Source of the DNA: Diadophis punctatus similis
Taxonomy: Eukaryota; Chordata; Lepidosauria; Squamata; Dipsadidae
Length of the DNA stretch: 64,000 nucleotides
Direction: 5' to 3'
Assembly: GCA_023053685.1 (NCBI GenBank)
Contig: JALIGW010000002.1
Span: forward strand, 40,872,720 to 40,936,719
In this document: positions 40,202 through 51,174 of the stretch, piece by piece
Position numbering within the stretch: the first letter of the stretch is position 1
Layout of the letters: every line of letters begins with the position of its first letter
The notes under the pieces: model-generated
The model's input: only the letters and a program-made list of their open reading frames with translations
Database searches by the model: none
Told to the model about the DNA's origin: nothing
Position numbers and translations under genes: made by a program

Positions 40202-41243
40202 TTTAAGAGCAGGGTGCGACACAGTTAGATTGCAGGTGGGCGGAGCTACGGGCAACCCAAAATGGCGGCCGCCCACGAGGCCCACAAGATGGCTGCCGAG
40301 CCTCGTTGAAGGAAGGATCTCCCTCAGACAGACAGCCACGTGAGGTAAGGTCGGAGGCCTCTATCTCCCTATAGAGGCCTCTGGGGACTGATTAGGCCCT
40401 GATTAGGCTCGGGAGGGCAGCTCCGACGTCGCAGAAGGAGAAGACTTCCCTGCGTGGTGGAAGGCAGTCCTCCGGTCCTGCGCAGCGTGGATAGGCAGCA
40501 ATCAACGGTAATCGACCACCGAGAGCCTCGCCAGCCTTTCTTTGTAGCCGGGGTGTTTTCACGCCGCTCCGACGTCACGTGAGCGCTCCGATCGGCGAAA
40601 AGATAAGGCGAGCTGTCAGGCCGCTCCGCCAAGCTCCGAACTGTCAGATCGGCTCTCTAAAGGGAGTCGGCTGACTCTGGCTGCTAATTAGTAGATTCCA
40701 AGGCCCTCGGACTGCCGCCGGCCCGCGCAGTCCGCCCTGGCCCGTCAGTTGTTGTCAGAGACGGGCTCAGTACCACAGGAAGTCCAGTCAGAATAAGGGC
40801 AGAGGATAGGATGTAATGGCAAACTTTGGCAATATCCTCGCCCAGGGCCTGTTGGCTGACAGAAGACAGTGAGGGTTGCCTTCCTCACGCAGCCACCTCA
40901 ATTTTAATCAACAATTCCAACGGCAAATTGCTTGCCAGCTTCTGTCAGCGCCCAATGGGGACGGTGCCCAGGCACCGTCCGTCCCTTTGGTGACTAGGGA
41001 CAGGTCCCACTCCCTCTACAGGGGTTAATAACCGGATTTATGATGGAATTGGGCCTTCGGCTGGAGGGGCGAGCAACAGCCGGCCCGAGGCCTGGCTGCC
41101 TTCTCCCAATGCAGATGGATGGCAGTTGGGGGGCTCGGTCAGGGACACTCACAATTGATAATAGCTGTTAAATTTGATTGTAGCAGGTAATTAAGATCTC
41201 TTCTTGAATAGTTGAGAGGCACAAGTCCTTGGCTCAGACTGAG
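40202..41243 (-). other. DIRS 5' leader
   Basis: GC-rich noncoding region between the 5' inverted repeat and the likely Gag start. It contains an inverted pair around 'ggacggtgcccaggcaccgtcc' near 40.96 kb that could form a hairpin in the RNA. The 87-codon frame at 40369-40632 has no recognisable motif. Confidence 0.6.
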
Positions 41244-41355
41244 TCAAAAAGAGGGGGAACTAGGCCTTAGAGCCACTATTTATACTTTTTTAAAGACTCA
41301 GTCCGATTGGCTAGGAGGCTGTGCCAAATCCCAATCTTGGCGGCTAGCTCCACCC
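41244..41355. repeat. DIRS inverted terminal repeat, 5' (right) copy
   Basis: Exact inverted match to 35144-35255. About 12 bases (ACTATGGAGAATG) lie outside it. As the coding-strand 5' end, it should hold the promoter. Confidence 0.96.
41277..41284 (-). promoter_or_regulatory. TATA motif of the DIRS coding-strand promoter
   Basis: TATAAATA on the minus strand, about 85 bp inside the element's 5' end and about 1.08 kb upstream of the likely Gag start. The 3' repeat carries the same motif facing the other way. Function is inferred from sequence and position only. Confidence 0.55.
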
Positions 41356-41367
41356 ACTATGGAGAAT

Positions 41368-41779
41368 GAAGTTATTAATTTGCTCTTTTAAATTGAAAAT
41401 ATTGTATGTCTGTTGCTTGAGACTGGATTCTGGATTCTTTATGTTCACACACAACTATATTTTAAAGATTTAGGCCTATTTAAATTGAGTCAGATAAAAT
41501 CTGATTTGGAGATTTCGTTCGAATCAATGCAGATTCCCAGGTTGGTTGATTTTTTTGAATTAAGTTGGATTTATTTTTAAATCTCAAAATAATTTGAACC
41601 TAAATAAATAAATTGATATATTCCAATCATGGCACACAATTAAGTCAACCTTAATAGCAATTACTACTAATTCTCTAGAACTAGAAAAATAATAACAAGC
41701 CAACTCCATTGAACTTTACCTATTATGATACTACCGGTAGCATAACTTATCATGGGTTTAGGATGTAATCTGTTACATC
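41368..41779. other. unclassified flank
   Basis: AT-rich DNA, no recognised feature. Confidence 0.45.
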
Positions 41780-42019
41780 CAGATGTGGGATTCTCATAAT
41801 TTCCCTATCAGTTTTTCCAGCACGTGCACGCTCACTTTGGTCGTGTGTGCTCCTTCCACGCATGCGCTTTGCTCATGTGCATGGCTTACATGCATGCTTG
41901 CAGCTTGAAAACATGGCTAAATAGGATGGCATAGTGCCGGGGCAGGTGGGCAGGCCCACCCGCAGATCGCTACTACTAGTTCACCCGAACTGGTCCGAAC
42001 CGGCTGAATACCATCTCTG
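41780..42019. mobile_element. hAT-like MITE (CAGATGTGGGATTC), 240 bp
   Basis: Starts CAGATGTGGGATTC and ends GAATACCATCTCTG, inverted with mismatches. Flanking octamers GTTACATC and GTTTCATC agree at 7 of 8. The interior has CACGCATGCGCTTTGC and CGAACTGGTCCGAACCGG, like its CAGNGGTGGGTT relatives. Confidence 0.85.
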
Positions 42020-42027
42020 GTTTCATC

Positions 42028-43394
42028 CCATTTATGCCCGGCTTACCTATCCCTGGTTGTTTTGTACCAGTCAGCCTGTGCTCTTCTTTCCCAATACACA
42101 CTTTAGTCAAGGAGCTGTAGATCAGATTATTCTTTTCCCAGGATAAGCCTTTTAGTGTTCAAGTGATCATTGAAAGTGATCTGTTAAATGATGTTGCACC
42201 AAATGCTGAAGATGCTCTAAATGAAAAAAAAACTTTTTCTTTCACTTACAAATGGGGCAATTACTCTTGGTACTACTTAGCCAGTGAAATAAAGATGATG
42301 TACCTCTGCCTGTTCTGAATATACAGAGTGACTCGTAATTAGTTAGCCTTATTCACCAGTAGGTCTTTTTCACCTATTGATGGAAATGTCTTGTAACTAT
42401 TTCCCCCCTCAGGTTAAGATATTTCTAATGCTTTCATTTTTCACAAAACAAACTAGATGCCTGAAGCCAAATATATGGTTGGTAGTTTCAAATCAATATA
42501 AGAAACTCAGTTTGTGTTCTATTATTGGCTTTTTTTCTGCTAACTAAAGTTTCATCTTATCAGAATTAAAAATATTGCCTCTCTTCCATCCAATGGCTCT
42601 GAGGACAAATCAAACAAGCATGAAAATGACATTTAGTTTGGAAAGATAGAAAGGGATAAGATGGGGTCATTTACAGGATTCACCCACAAGACAATTTAAA
42701 AAAATTAAAGAACTGTATTGGCCATCAGGATGACTTATAGATAACTTATTGTATGTGCACAGATGGTAATATCTCAGGTCAGCACTGAAAATATTAGTTC
42801 ATTTTAATTTTTTCATTGCTCCCAACAATGTTGGCTTCAGGCCTGTAAATTGACCTTGTGTTTGGTGATTTAATACAGGGAATATAATACAGTAAAAGAT
42901 ACTCAGTTATGTTGAACTATATTGGTTATCTTCAACTAGTTTGAACATTTGCATTCAATTCCTTCATATGTAGTTTTGTCTAAAACATCATGTTTGGAGT
43001 AAAGTGAAATAACTACCAATTAGGGAAATGTAGGTTTTTGAAGCTATTGAATCAACTTTTTTAAAAAGTGCTATTCAGAATTTCAGAAGATAGATAGGTG
43101 GCCATCTGCAAGATGTTTTAAATACTGTTTCAACATTTTCTAAAGGCATAATTTCTGGGGGGAAAATGATCTGACTAGCCATATTGCCTGTTATCAGATC
43201 AAGTCAGCTAACTTCTGAATCCTTGATCACTAAAACAACAAACATAATTTAGAACAAGGTAGAAGAAAGCAGATACAATATTATAAACAAGAGGTAAAAT
43301 AGATAAACCCAAGCATTCTATAGTGTCCCTTATTATAGTGTCCCTTAGAATGACTGTTCTAGCATTCTACAGATTCTGAAATCCAAATTGAGAT
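42028..43394. other. unclassified sequence
   Basis: No gene or recognised repeat. Confidence 0.45.
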
Positions 43395-43515
43395 AATGTC
43401 AAGGTTGCAACTGACGAACCCAACCAATCAAGCACTGTCAAGACATTCCAATTTCTGAATGCAAAATTTTATTGAGTACATTATATCGGCACAAATTGAA
43501 AGCAAAACCAACAAA
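43395..43515 (-). mobile_element. possible LTR fragment (R-U5 like)
   Basis: On the minus strand 'tttgtgccgatataatgtac' is followed by TCAATAAAATTTTGC, a poly(A)-signal-like arrangement, then a stretch ending GTTGCAACCTTGACA. The word 'tgtgccgatatgatgtatcc' with GATAAAAAGG reappears in plus orientation at 44.43 kb. Ends are not defined. Confidence 0.35.
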
Positions 43516-43578
43516 ACCAAGTCCCCAGGGAGTAGGGCAGCATATAAGAATCTCTAAATAAATAAATAAATAAATACC
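43516..43578 (+). repeat. L2-like LINE tail
   Basis: It reads AAGTCCCCAGGGAGTAGGGC then GCATATAAGAATCTC and AAATA repeats, as at the start of the window. Confidence 0.55.
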
Positions 43579-43598
43579 TAATTCCTGTGATTTTCACA

Positions 43599-44085
43599 TA
43601 CCGTATTTTTCGGAGTATAAGACGCACCGGAGTATAAGACGCACCTTAGTTTTTGGGGAGGAAAATAGGGGAAAACAATCTGCCTACCAGGTATTCATCT
43701 GGCTAGCATCCTTAGTCTGGTCAGCTTCAGCACATTATTTTATCCCCTGGTTAGGACTTTAAAAAACCTCCTTCTGAGAGAGTAACAATGAAAGAGCCTG
43801 CAAGCCAGTAAGAGCTGGGAAGATCGTTAGCACCTGGTTAGGGCTAGAAAACAACTTCTTTGGAGCAAGTAGAGCAATGAAAAAAAACCTGCAAAGACTT
43901 AGGGCTGGAAAAACATTCTTTGGAGAGAGTAACAATGAAAAAGCCTGCAAGGTAAGAGCTGGGAAGATCTGTTAGCACCTAGTTAGGGCTGGAAAAAAGC
44001 TACATTTGAAGTATAAGACGCACCTGAATTTTCAGCCACTTTTAGGGAGGAAAAAGGTGCGTCTTATACTCCGAAAAATATGGTA
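43599..44085. mobile_element. TA-flanked MITE with 30-bp TIRs (CCGTATTTTTCGGAGTATAA)
   Basis: Left TACCGTATTTTTCGGAGTAT and right ATACTCCGAAAAATATGGTA are inverted over 30 bp with one mismatch. TA at both edges suggests a TA target duplication. The interior holds three to four degenerate repeats of a unit with GTTAGGGCTGGAAAA, GAGAGTAACAATGAAA and GAGCTGGGAAGATC. No ORF with a transposase motif. Superfamily left open. Confidence 0.8.
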
Positions 44086-44099
44086 ATTAAACAATCAAA

Positions 44100-44530
44100 T
44101 CTCCCTTCCCCTTTTAGTGTGGGTCACATTGTCCAATTAGATGGCCAGGTTGTCAACTCTGTGAGCTTGGCTGAAGCCATCTTGTGCTGCCTCATAATTG
44201 CCACAAAGTTGAGAGAGGGAAAGGAGGGGGAAAGTAGATAGCCCAGCTAACAGTCAAAATAAAAAGTTTTCCTGTGGGAACCAAGATCATCGTAACAGGT
44301 GGCTGGTGAAGGAGAAGAGAAGCCTGCCAGCAATATTTTTTGGACAATGTGACTGATGACACTGGGGAGGGGAAAAGGTTTACTCTTTTAATTAGGTGAA
44401 AACTGTGGGAACCTTTAGAGTTGGTTTTCTGTGCCGATATGATGTATCCGATAAAAAGGTTCTATGAGGAATCTACCTGCATCGGAGTTCTGCTTAAATG
44501 GGTGTGTTACTCAGAACACTGACACAGGTT
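44100..44530 (+). mobile_element. possible LTR-like fragment
   Basis: It contains TGTGCCGATATGATGTATCC followed by GATAAAAAGGTTC, a poly(A)-signal-like stretch matching the minus-strand piece at 43.4 kb. The extent is a guess. Confidence 0.3.
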
Positions 44531-45280
44531 TTGTTATGGGAACCTTAATTTGTTATCCAAGTCTTTGTTGAACATCTGCTTAGACAACCTTGGTTCCCAC
44601 GGGATGATTTCTTGCTGCCACCTGAAACTGGCAGTCCAAAGGTGGCTCTCCCTCACCCCTATTATTGTGGCAAGCTGAAAAGCGACAATGGCTGCAACAG
44701 CAAAATCATGCTTTGAAATTGACAGGTATCATACCCTTGACAGTTACTTACAAGTGATGTAGGTACAAATTTATTTCCCTTCCATGAAACAATTTGGACT
44801 GTCATCAACTTCTCAATCTCCTAGAGTTTATTTTGCAGAATAATCTAAACACTTGCTCATAATGCAGTTTGTAGCTTTATAATATATTTTTAAAAACTGC
44901 TAAGATCGATATCCCTCCCTACAGTTAGTCTTTATGTCTAAGTTAGTTCCAACTATTACAATCTCAGAGAGAATTTTCATTATTTCACTATTTCTGTTTT
45001 TAAGAACATTTATGGAACCTATAGAAAACACATTAGCATCTTTTTGAATTTCAACCAAAATTTTAAGAAAAGCAATAAGTGTGACAGGAAGACTGATAGA
45101 TGCCAAGGAACTTTGTCACAAAGGAACATTTCTGGTCAAGCTTAATAAAACTTTCAAAAGACAAGAGGTGATCTTGGTCTTCTAAATTGTAAATCATAAA
45201 TCAATTGCAATCATAAAGCAAGATGCTGGTTACAAATAATATGGTGGATAAAATTCCTGAGTAGTAGACTTGCAATATAG
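44531..45280. other. unclassified sequence
   Basis: No recognised feature. Confidence 0.45.
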
Positions 45281-45620
45281 GTAGTCATCAATTTACAACC
45301 AGTTGTTTAATGAGCATTCACAGACCATTCACATGGAAATGCTTTTTTTAAAGTGTTATGTTTGGGGGGGGCAGTCAGAAGACCACATTTTGGGTGCTTG
45401 ACAACCTGTTCACATTTAGGACACGTTGCCAAGTGGCCTATGATTACATAATCATTATTTGCAATCTCTGATGTCCAGCACTCCACTTAATGACCACAAC
45501 TGGGAGAACCAGGATTGCAGTTGTTGAGTGAAGCAGTCATGCGGCATCTTGCTTGATGACTGCTTTGTTCAACAACTGAGATTCCAGGCCAATTGTGGTA
45601 GTAAGTGGATAACTTCCTGT
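45281..45620. mobile_element. MITE of the ACAGGTAGTCCTC family, diverged
   Basis: Left end 'taggtagtcatcaatttaca', right end 'agtggataacttcctgta'. The interior keeps 'cattttgggtgcttgacaac' and 'cacttaatgaccacaac'. Confidence 0.6.
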
Positions 45621-46147
45621 ACTGAAAAAAAGCCTGTCTGTCTAATGAGTTTCACAAATATTAATGGCACAGAGTCACAAAGGAGGATAAAAATTTAAAA
45701 GCACATCTTATTAGACAAAGTTTATAGAATTCTATAAGGAAAATAAGGAGCCAACAATTTCATCGTTTGGTCTCTCCATCAAATACTTTCTATGTTAGAG
45801 ATAATTATAGTAAGAAAAATGTAATTATGCAGACATGATCCACTCAGATTCAATGAATAAATTAAAGACACCGTGAGAATTATTCAGCAAAGACCAGAAC
45901 ATACTATGGTTGATGAATTTACAAATTTCTGGGAAGATAAAGTCTGATATTAAGAATGTGGGAGGGATGTTTAAAGGAAAACCAATAGCATCTGCATGTA
46001 AAATCTTGCTTAGATACAAGATAGAGACAGAATAAATAAATAACTGTATGATAAAATGGATGCAAAATTTTAAAGAAATAGTCAAAACACAGCAATGGAA
46101 AAATATATGCACTTTTTTTAACTGATGGTTAGCAACTCCATTGGTAA
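45621..46147. other. unclassified sequence
   Basis: No recognised feature. Confidence 0.45.
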
Positions 46148-46185
46148 CCTGTCTGTCTGTCTATCTGTCTGTCTGTCTGTCTACC
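46148..46185. repeat. (GTCT)n microsatellite
   Basis: About nine GTCT units, one of them ATCT. Confidence 0.9.
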
Positions 46186-46979
46186 TTTCTTCATTAAAAT
46201 GCTTTTTTACACACTCAAGTTATAAGGCTAAGCTGTGGTGCTGCCTTTATATTTCCAATATGCAGTAAATTAAGTGAATGATAGATTCTACTGGCTTCAT
46301 TTGTTTCCTATCATAGAATAAATGGCAGGATAAATAGGCAAATTTGCTCTCTTGGACACAGGATGGGCAAATTTTGGTAGATTGCTAGACCAAAAGGTTC
46401 AGGCCCTGTTAAGCTTACTCTGTTTTGTTTTGTTTTTTGAAGTTTTGACCAGGTCTGTTCAAAATGTTGTAGATTTAGCACTATTCTGGATTAACGTGCT
46501 GCTGCTCCAACTCTATTTCAGAATAGCAGTAAACCCATGTTTAAACATAGCCCAGCTCTCAGGCAAAATCACTTTGATTTATACAAAAATTGCTAAAGCT
46601 GTAGCCCTAACTTTAATAATGACATTGCTGAAGCTCAAATATTCATTCATTCATTAAATTAATCAAGCAACATAAAGGACAGGCATACTCTGCTTTGTTT
46701 CTGAGTTTGAAAAAAAACCAAATGTTAAATAGGGTCTTACATATTCTGCTAGAAGCTTGTCTCCCGGCAGTCTGACAAAGACTGAAGACTGGCATGAAGA
46801 CAACTAATAAATTCTAAATACTGATTTGAACCTGGTCCCTGGGGGAAACAGTTACCTGCAAAATAGTTTGCATTCAGCACAAAATATCAAACCTGTATGA
46901 GTGGATCAAAGAATCAATCCCTCATAGCACCATATACAAACAGCTGGGACTATGAGATTTCCTTACAGAAAAAGATTTA
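46186..46979. other. unclassified sequence
   Basis: The 101-codon plus frame at 46352-46657 shows no motif and sits in no recognised element. I do not call it a gene. Confidence 0.4.
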
Positions 46980-47043
46980 TGGTCTGCGTGCTGCCCAGAG
47001 ATGCATGAGATGGACAGCTATATAAATGTGATAAATAAAAATA
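46980..47043 (+). repeat. L2-like LINE tail
   Basis: It reads 'gtgctgcccagagatgcatg' then 'ctatataaatgtgataaata'. Confidence 0.4.
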
Positions 47044-47148
47044 CTAGTTATGCCACACCTGCAATGATAGACAAACAGATGCACAGATACACATATAGAA
47101 AGAGGGGGAAGAGAGGAAGAGGGAAAGAGAAAGATCATGGAAAGATGG

Positions 47149-47499
47149 TATCAGAGTTTGTTGCAGAAAATTAAATCCAGAAAGCACACACAGGCAGACT
47201 GATTCAGCTGAATTCATTAACTTCTTTATAAACATAATAATATATATACAATACCACAAGTAGATTATTTCTTCAATATAATAGCAGTTACAGGCAAAAC
47301 ACAAGCAGCTTCTAGTTCAGAGTTCAGAGAGAGACAAAGAGTCCAGAGTGGGCTGAGCCACGCCCAGCCTTCTAGCTTCAGTTTCGATTCTCTGCACAGA
47401 CTCAGATGTGTTTAGCTCCCATTGGCTGACTTAGTTGCTATGCCTATTCATTGGCTGACCTTGTTACCATTGGCTCTCTAGTTCATGAATAATCTGACA
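47149..47499 (-). mobile_element. solo LTR, 351 bp, with 5-bp target duplication
   Basis: GATGG flanks it exactly (47144-47148 and 47500-47504). On the minus strand it opens TGTCAGATTATTCATG and closes CTCTGATA, so the termini are near-inverted TGTCAGA/TCTGATA with one change from TCTGACA. Three CCAATG/CCAATGG boxes lie in its first 110 bp, consistent with a U3 promoter. No internal retroelement sequence is adjacent, so this is a recombined solo LTR of a retrovirus-like or Ty3-like element. Confidence 0.75.
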
Positions 47500-47595
47500 G
47501 ATGGTCATTCTAATGCAAGTATGCATGTTGAGTTGGACTAAATGTTAATTTCAGCTGTACATTTTAGTTATTTTTCTATGTCTTATATTGTAGAC

Positions 47596-47730
47596 CAAAG
47601 CTGTCAAACTCCCGGTCCATGGGCCATATACGTCATGTGCGGGGCACGCCCACGTATGGTTTAGCGAAGGGGGAAAAAGTCCCGATACATCACATGATGC
47701 CACCGTGACGACATGAGTTTGACACCCCTG
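47596..47730. mobile_element. hAT MITE (CAAAGCTGTCAAACTC), 135 bp
   Basis: Termini CAAAGCTGTCAAACTC and GAGTTTGACACCCCTG are inverted. Perfect 8-bp duplication TTGTAGAC at 47588-47595 and 47731-47738. Confidence 0.93.
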
Positions 47731-48142
47731 TTGTAGACTATTTTTCTTGTAATATACTTAGTTATAGGTGTAAAATAAAGTTACTAGTACTACAGCCTGG
47801 GCCCAACACCACATTAACAGTTAGCTTGAAATTTTGCTACAACAGCTTCTGTGACCCATATCATGTCTTGAAAGGAAACAACAATAACAAAAAATATAAC
47901 TCCTGTTAATAGAATAGGACGCTACATGATCAAAGTTTTAGTTTTACTTAATATTATTTTGTTAAATATCTGTAGTTTCTTATATTTCAGGTTCAGAACT
48001 TTCCTGTTACCTACTTCCTATTGTTATTCAGTGAGAAGAAAACCTGAGTCCTATAACTGAATTATAGTCCTTCCTTATATCACATAGTAGTAGTTATACT
48101 GCTATCATATAGTAATATGATCATTTGTGTCAGGTTATAAAG

Positions 48143-48222
48143 CAGGGGTTAGAATTCCTGGCCTAGGAATTCTGGGAGTTGAAGTTCACAGATCATAGAA
48201 GGACCACAGTTCCCCACCCCTG
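48143..48222. mobile_element. short hAT MITE, 80 bp
   Basis: Starts CAGGGGTTAGAATTCC and ends TTCCCCACCCCTG. Flanks TTATAAAG and TTCTAAAG agree at 7 of 8. The interior includes 'gaattctgggagttgaagtt', shared with the palindromic family at 8.7 kb. Confidence 0.8.
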
Positions 48223-49429
48223 TTCTAAAGGAAGTATTAGTTGAAGATTTGCTCCAGGCCTCTGCTTAGTGTAATACCTTGTAAATTATATCTCAGCATA
48301 GTGACTCACTGGTTCAGAAAGTTAGCTAGGAAATAAAAAGATACGGTTTTGTTTGCTACTAAATCAGTGACAGACACATACATTTTAGAAATTCAGCTAC
48401 TTCACTTATCAACATCCATATATGCTAACAAGTACTAATAGAGAAAGCAATGAAAATTCTTCCCGAGTAGTTCAACAACTACTCATTTAATAGTCCTCAA
48501 ACAGCATTTACCATTGATTGCTTGTTTATCTTTTTCCTTCCTATACTTTGCATTCAGAATCTTGTCTTATTAGAGCAATCATGCATACCCAAGCTGCCCC
48601 AGTGGTAACCACAAATAACTTTGATTGGCAGTAGCAAGTCATGACCTGCTATATATTCACATTCTTTTAACACCATAATATCAAGAGTATCTTAACTGCC
48701 AACATGTATACTAGATCATTTGCAATTCTAGTAGAGCAACCCATGCACCGGCAGTCAAGTGTTGGCCATTATCTTCATATTACAATCCTTTGGCACAGTT
48801 CAACAGGTGCAAATTTGTTTCAGGTTTAAAGTTGCCCAAAAGGGTTACAGGATAAAAACATCTTTTTAAAAGCATTTCCTACTAATTGGATACATCTTGT
48901 CCACATGCAGACTGAAAAGTAGCATACTGTTTTAAAATGATTCTGTATCAAATGACTTCATGAGTACTTAAATGTAACAGCACAGGCAAGACCTCTAACT
49001 CAAAACCTCTGTTGTCTCTTGAGAATGTCTAATGCAGCCATGTTTAAGTAGAGAATATGCACAGGAAATCATGAGTTTTAAGTATTAGAATGATAGATAT
49101 GGAATGGAATCAGAATTGTCCCCCGATCCATTCACTGAAAATAATAACTATCCTTTTCAAGCCATAGGTTTCAGTTCCACTGAGAGTTTTGTTAGCTTGT
49201 TGCTGCAGGGGACTGGTGTTTTAAGATGCTAGATGCACATACTTATGGTTAGCTATCCCAAGAGAAAAACAGATAAAGGATTGGCTTGCAAGAAATTATT
49301 GCTTATCTTCTGGGTAACGACAGTGAAATAATAATAATTACATGGCCAATGTCTACAAAAGGGGAAAGTAGGTATAGATAAAACCTGGCAATGGACTGGA
49401 ACATAAAAAAAAATTGAAGATTTGCTTTT
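48223..49429. other. unclassified sequence
   Basis: No recognised gene or repeat. Confidence 0.45.
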
Positions 49430-49850
49430 GGCTGCATAAGAGCAAGTCATTCAAACTTAAGCAATCAAGGCCAGAATTGAAAAATCATCGAATGATTCAA
49501 CACGCAAAATGTGCAAAGAAGCAGAAGAAACAGACAATCATATACTCAGCTCATGCAATAAGAACACATAATAGAATTGAAGAAAATCATGAAATATCAA
49601 GAGGTGAAAATCAAAATTGAAACATTATGGCATAAACCAGTAGTTATCGGCACACTGGGTGCTACATCAAAAAAAATTTGGGCAGTAATGAAAAAAAATC
49701 TGCACATTGCCAAAATTTACATCTGTCAATTAAAAAAGGCTACACTGCTTGGATCTGCACATATATGCTGATACAGTATGGTGTCCTAGGTTCTTGGGAA
49801 GAATTTGACGTGAATGAAGGCCAAAATCAACTAAAGAACTGGCAGCTGTA
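49430..49850 (+). mobile_element. R4/Dong-like LINE C-terminal fragment
   Basis: The plus strand encodes pieces of the protein end of an R4/Dong-type non-LTR element. These are KNHRMIQHAKCAKK, AEETDNHILSSCNK (next to the zinc-binding CCHC/endonuclease region), then KIMKYQEVKIKIETLWHKP, VVIGTLGATSKK and LKKATLLGSAHI. Members of this clade carry a C-terminal restriction-like endonuclease, and the GALG and LLGTA motifs close the protein. Several frameshifts and stops are present, and the endonuclease core between the pieces is largely missing. Confidence 0.7.
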
Positions 49851-51174
49851 ATTTCACACTGTTGTGTATATAATAACAATTGAGTAGATACAGTTCTGTT
49901 CATCCATGTATTTATGACTGTGTGGTGGAGAATATGAATACAGTAATGATTACTCTGCAATAAAGAACAGTTTTAAATCAGTTTAGATATCTGCCTCCTT
50001 AGAGGAAACGAACTCTTATTTTCAATAGATTTTTTTTGCATTCTAATCATTTATTCATTTCTGAAAGGCTATTCATAAAATTCTATGGCTGAAACCATTT
50101 CTACTGATTTATGTAGTTAAAATAAGACTGCATTTGTATATATTCATAGCTAGAATAATATTTAATATATTTCTGAGAATGCAGGTAACCCAACAAATAA
50201 AAAACAATACAAATTTATATGATAAAATATGTGATTATTAGATAATTAGAAAAAAAGTATATTACTTACCAGCAAATCTTACTGATTGTCATCTATCTTT
50301 AATTCTCATGGAATTAAAAAAAAATGTATATAGTTGCCTCAATTAAGTATTGAAAATTATAGGTAAAAACCAATATTTTTACTTCAAAAATATAATCTTG
50401 TGTAAAATATATTGACAACCACTTTCTGTCACATATACTTTCCATAAAAAGATCAATAATAAGCATATAAGCTGATTTAGACAAGCAGGTAGAATGACAA
50501 TATTTCCTTTCCATTTGTATGCATCCCATGGGGCAAAGTTTTTAAAAAGATAACTGGCAGATCCTTCTTTTGTGTGAATCCCTGGTAGTTCTATAATTGA
50601 AATAACTGAGAAAGTTTCCTTTGTAAAACTTCTTGTAGAAAAAAAAGTTTCTGCAAAGAGATGAATGTATAAAGTTGATTTTTAAAAAAATACTAAAATA
50701 ACTTTCATGCTGCAGTGAAAGCAATAATTCACATTCTATATTACCTTTATTTCGAGAAACATCTAGAAATTAAACTGTATTAATATAAAAAAGTCAATAG
50801 ATTGGAATCTGATACCTAGAGGATAGTGAGTAAATCTTGAGCTTTATCCAAGATCTAAGATCATCAGTGATAGGGCAAGTTACATGCAATCCCATTTTTT
50901 TTTTCTAAATATGCCCCTTTTCCCTAATGAAGTTTACCCATAGGTTCAAGATTCTATCAACTTTTCCTATTAATCCATTTTTATCTTCTATGATAAAGTA
51001 CACGAGGAAGCAGCAATTAACTCCTCTGGCATTGGGCTGGCCAACAAAATTGATTCAACCCAGTATCATGCAAGGAAAATGTGAAGAGAGATTGTCATTT
51101 GAAAAATGTGTCTCCATTCATAACATCTGCATCCGCAACAGAGTTTTCAATGAAATACCACCAGCTAAGTGGTA
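49851..51174. other. unclassified sequence
   Basis: AT-rich, no recognised feature. Confidence 0.45.

Larger units (their letters stand above)
35105..41367 (-). mobile_element. DIRS-group tyrosine-recombinase retrotransposon, near full length
   Basis: A 6.26-kb unit transcribed leftwards. In coding order it has a 5' inverted repeat, a leader of about 1.0 kb, Gag-like ORF, RT-RNase H ORF, tyrosine recombinase, internal complementary region and 3' inverted repeat. DIRS elements integrate through a tyrosine recombinase acting on a circular intermediate instead of an integrase, and leave no target duplication. Here only the shared AATGA at both edges can be matched. Its GC content is clearly higher than the flanks. 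The terminal repeats are identical over 112 bp and two of three ORFs are open, so the insertion looks young. Confidence 0.96.

Noticed and set aside
36609..40343. Plus-strand frames of 60-100 codons inside the DIRS element
   Set aside because: Shadows of the minus-strand ORFs with no family motif. The minus-strand RT, RNase H and recombinase motifs decide the coding strand.
46352..46657. 101-codon plus frame near 46.5 kb
   Set aside because: Hydrophobic but without signal, family motif or flanking gene structure. Chance is likely.
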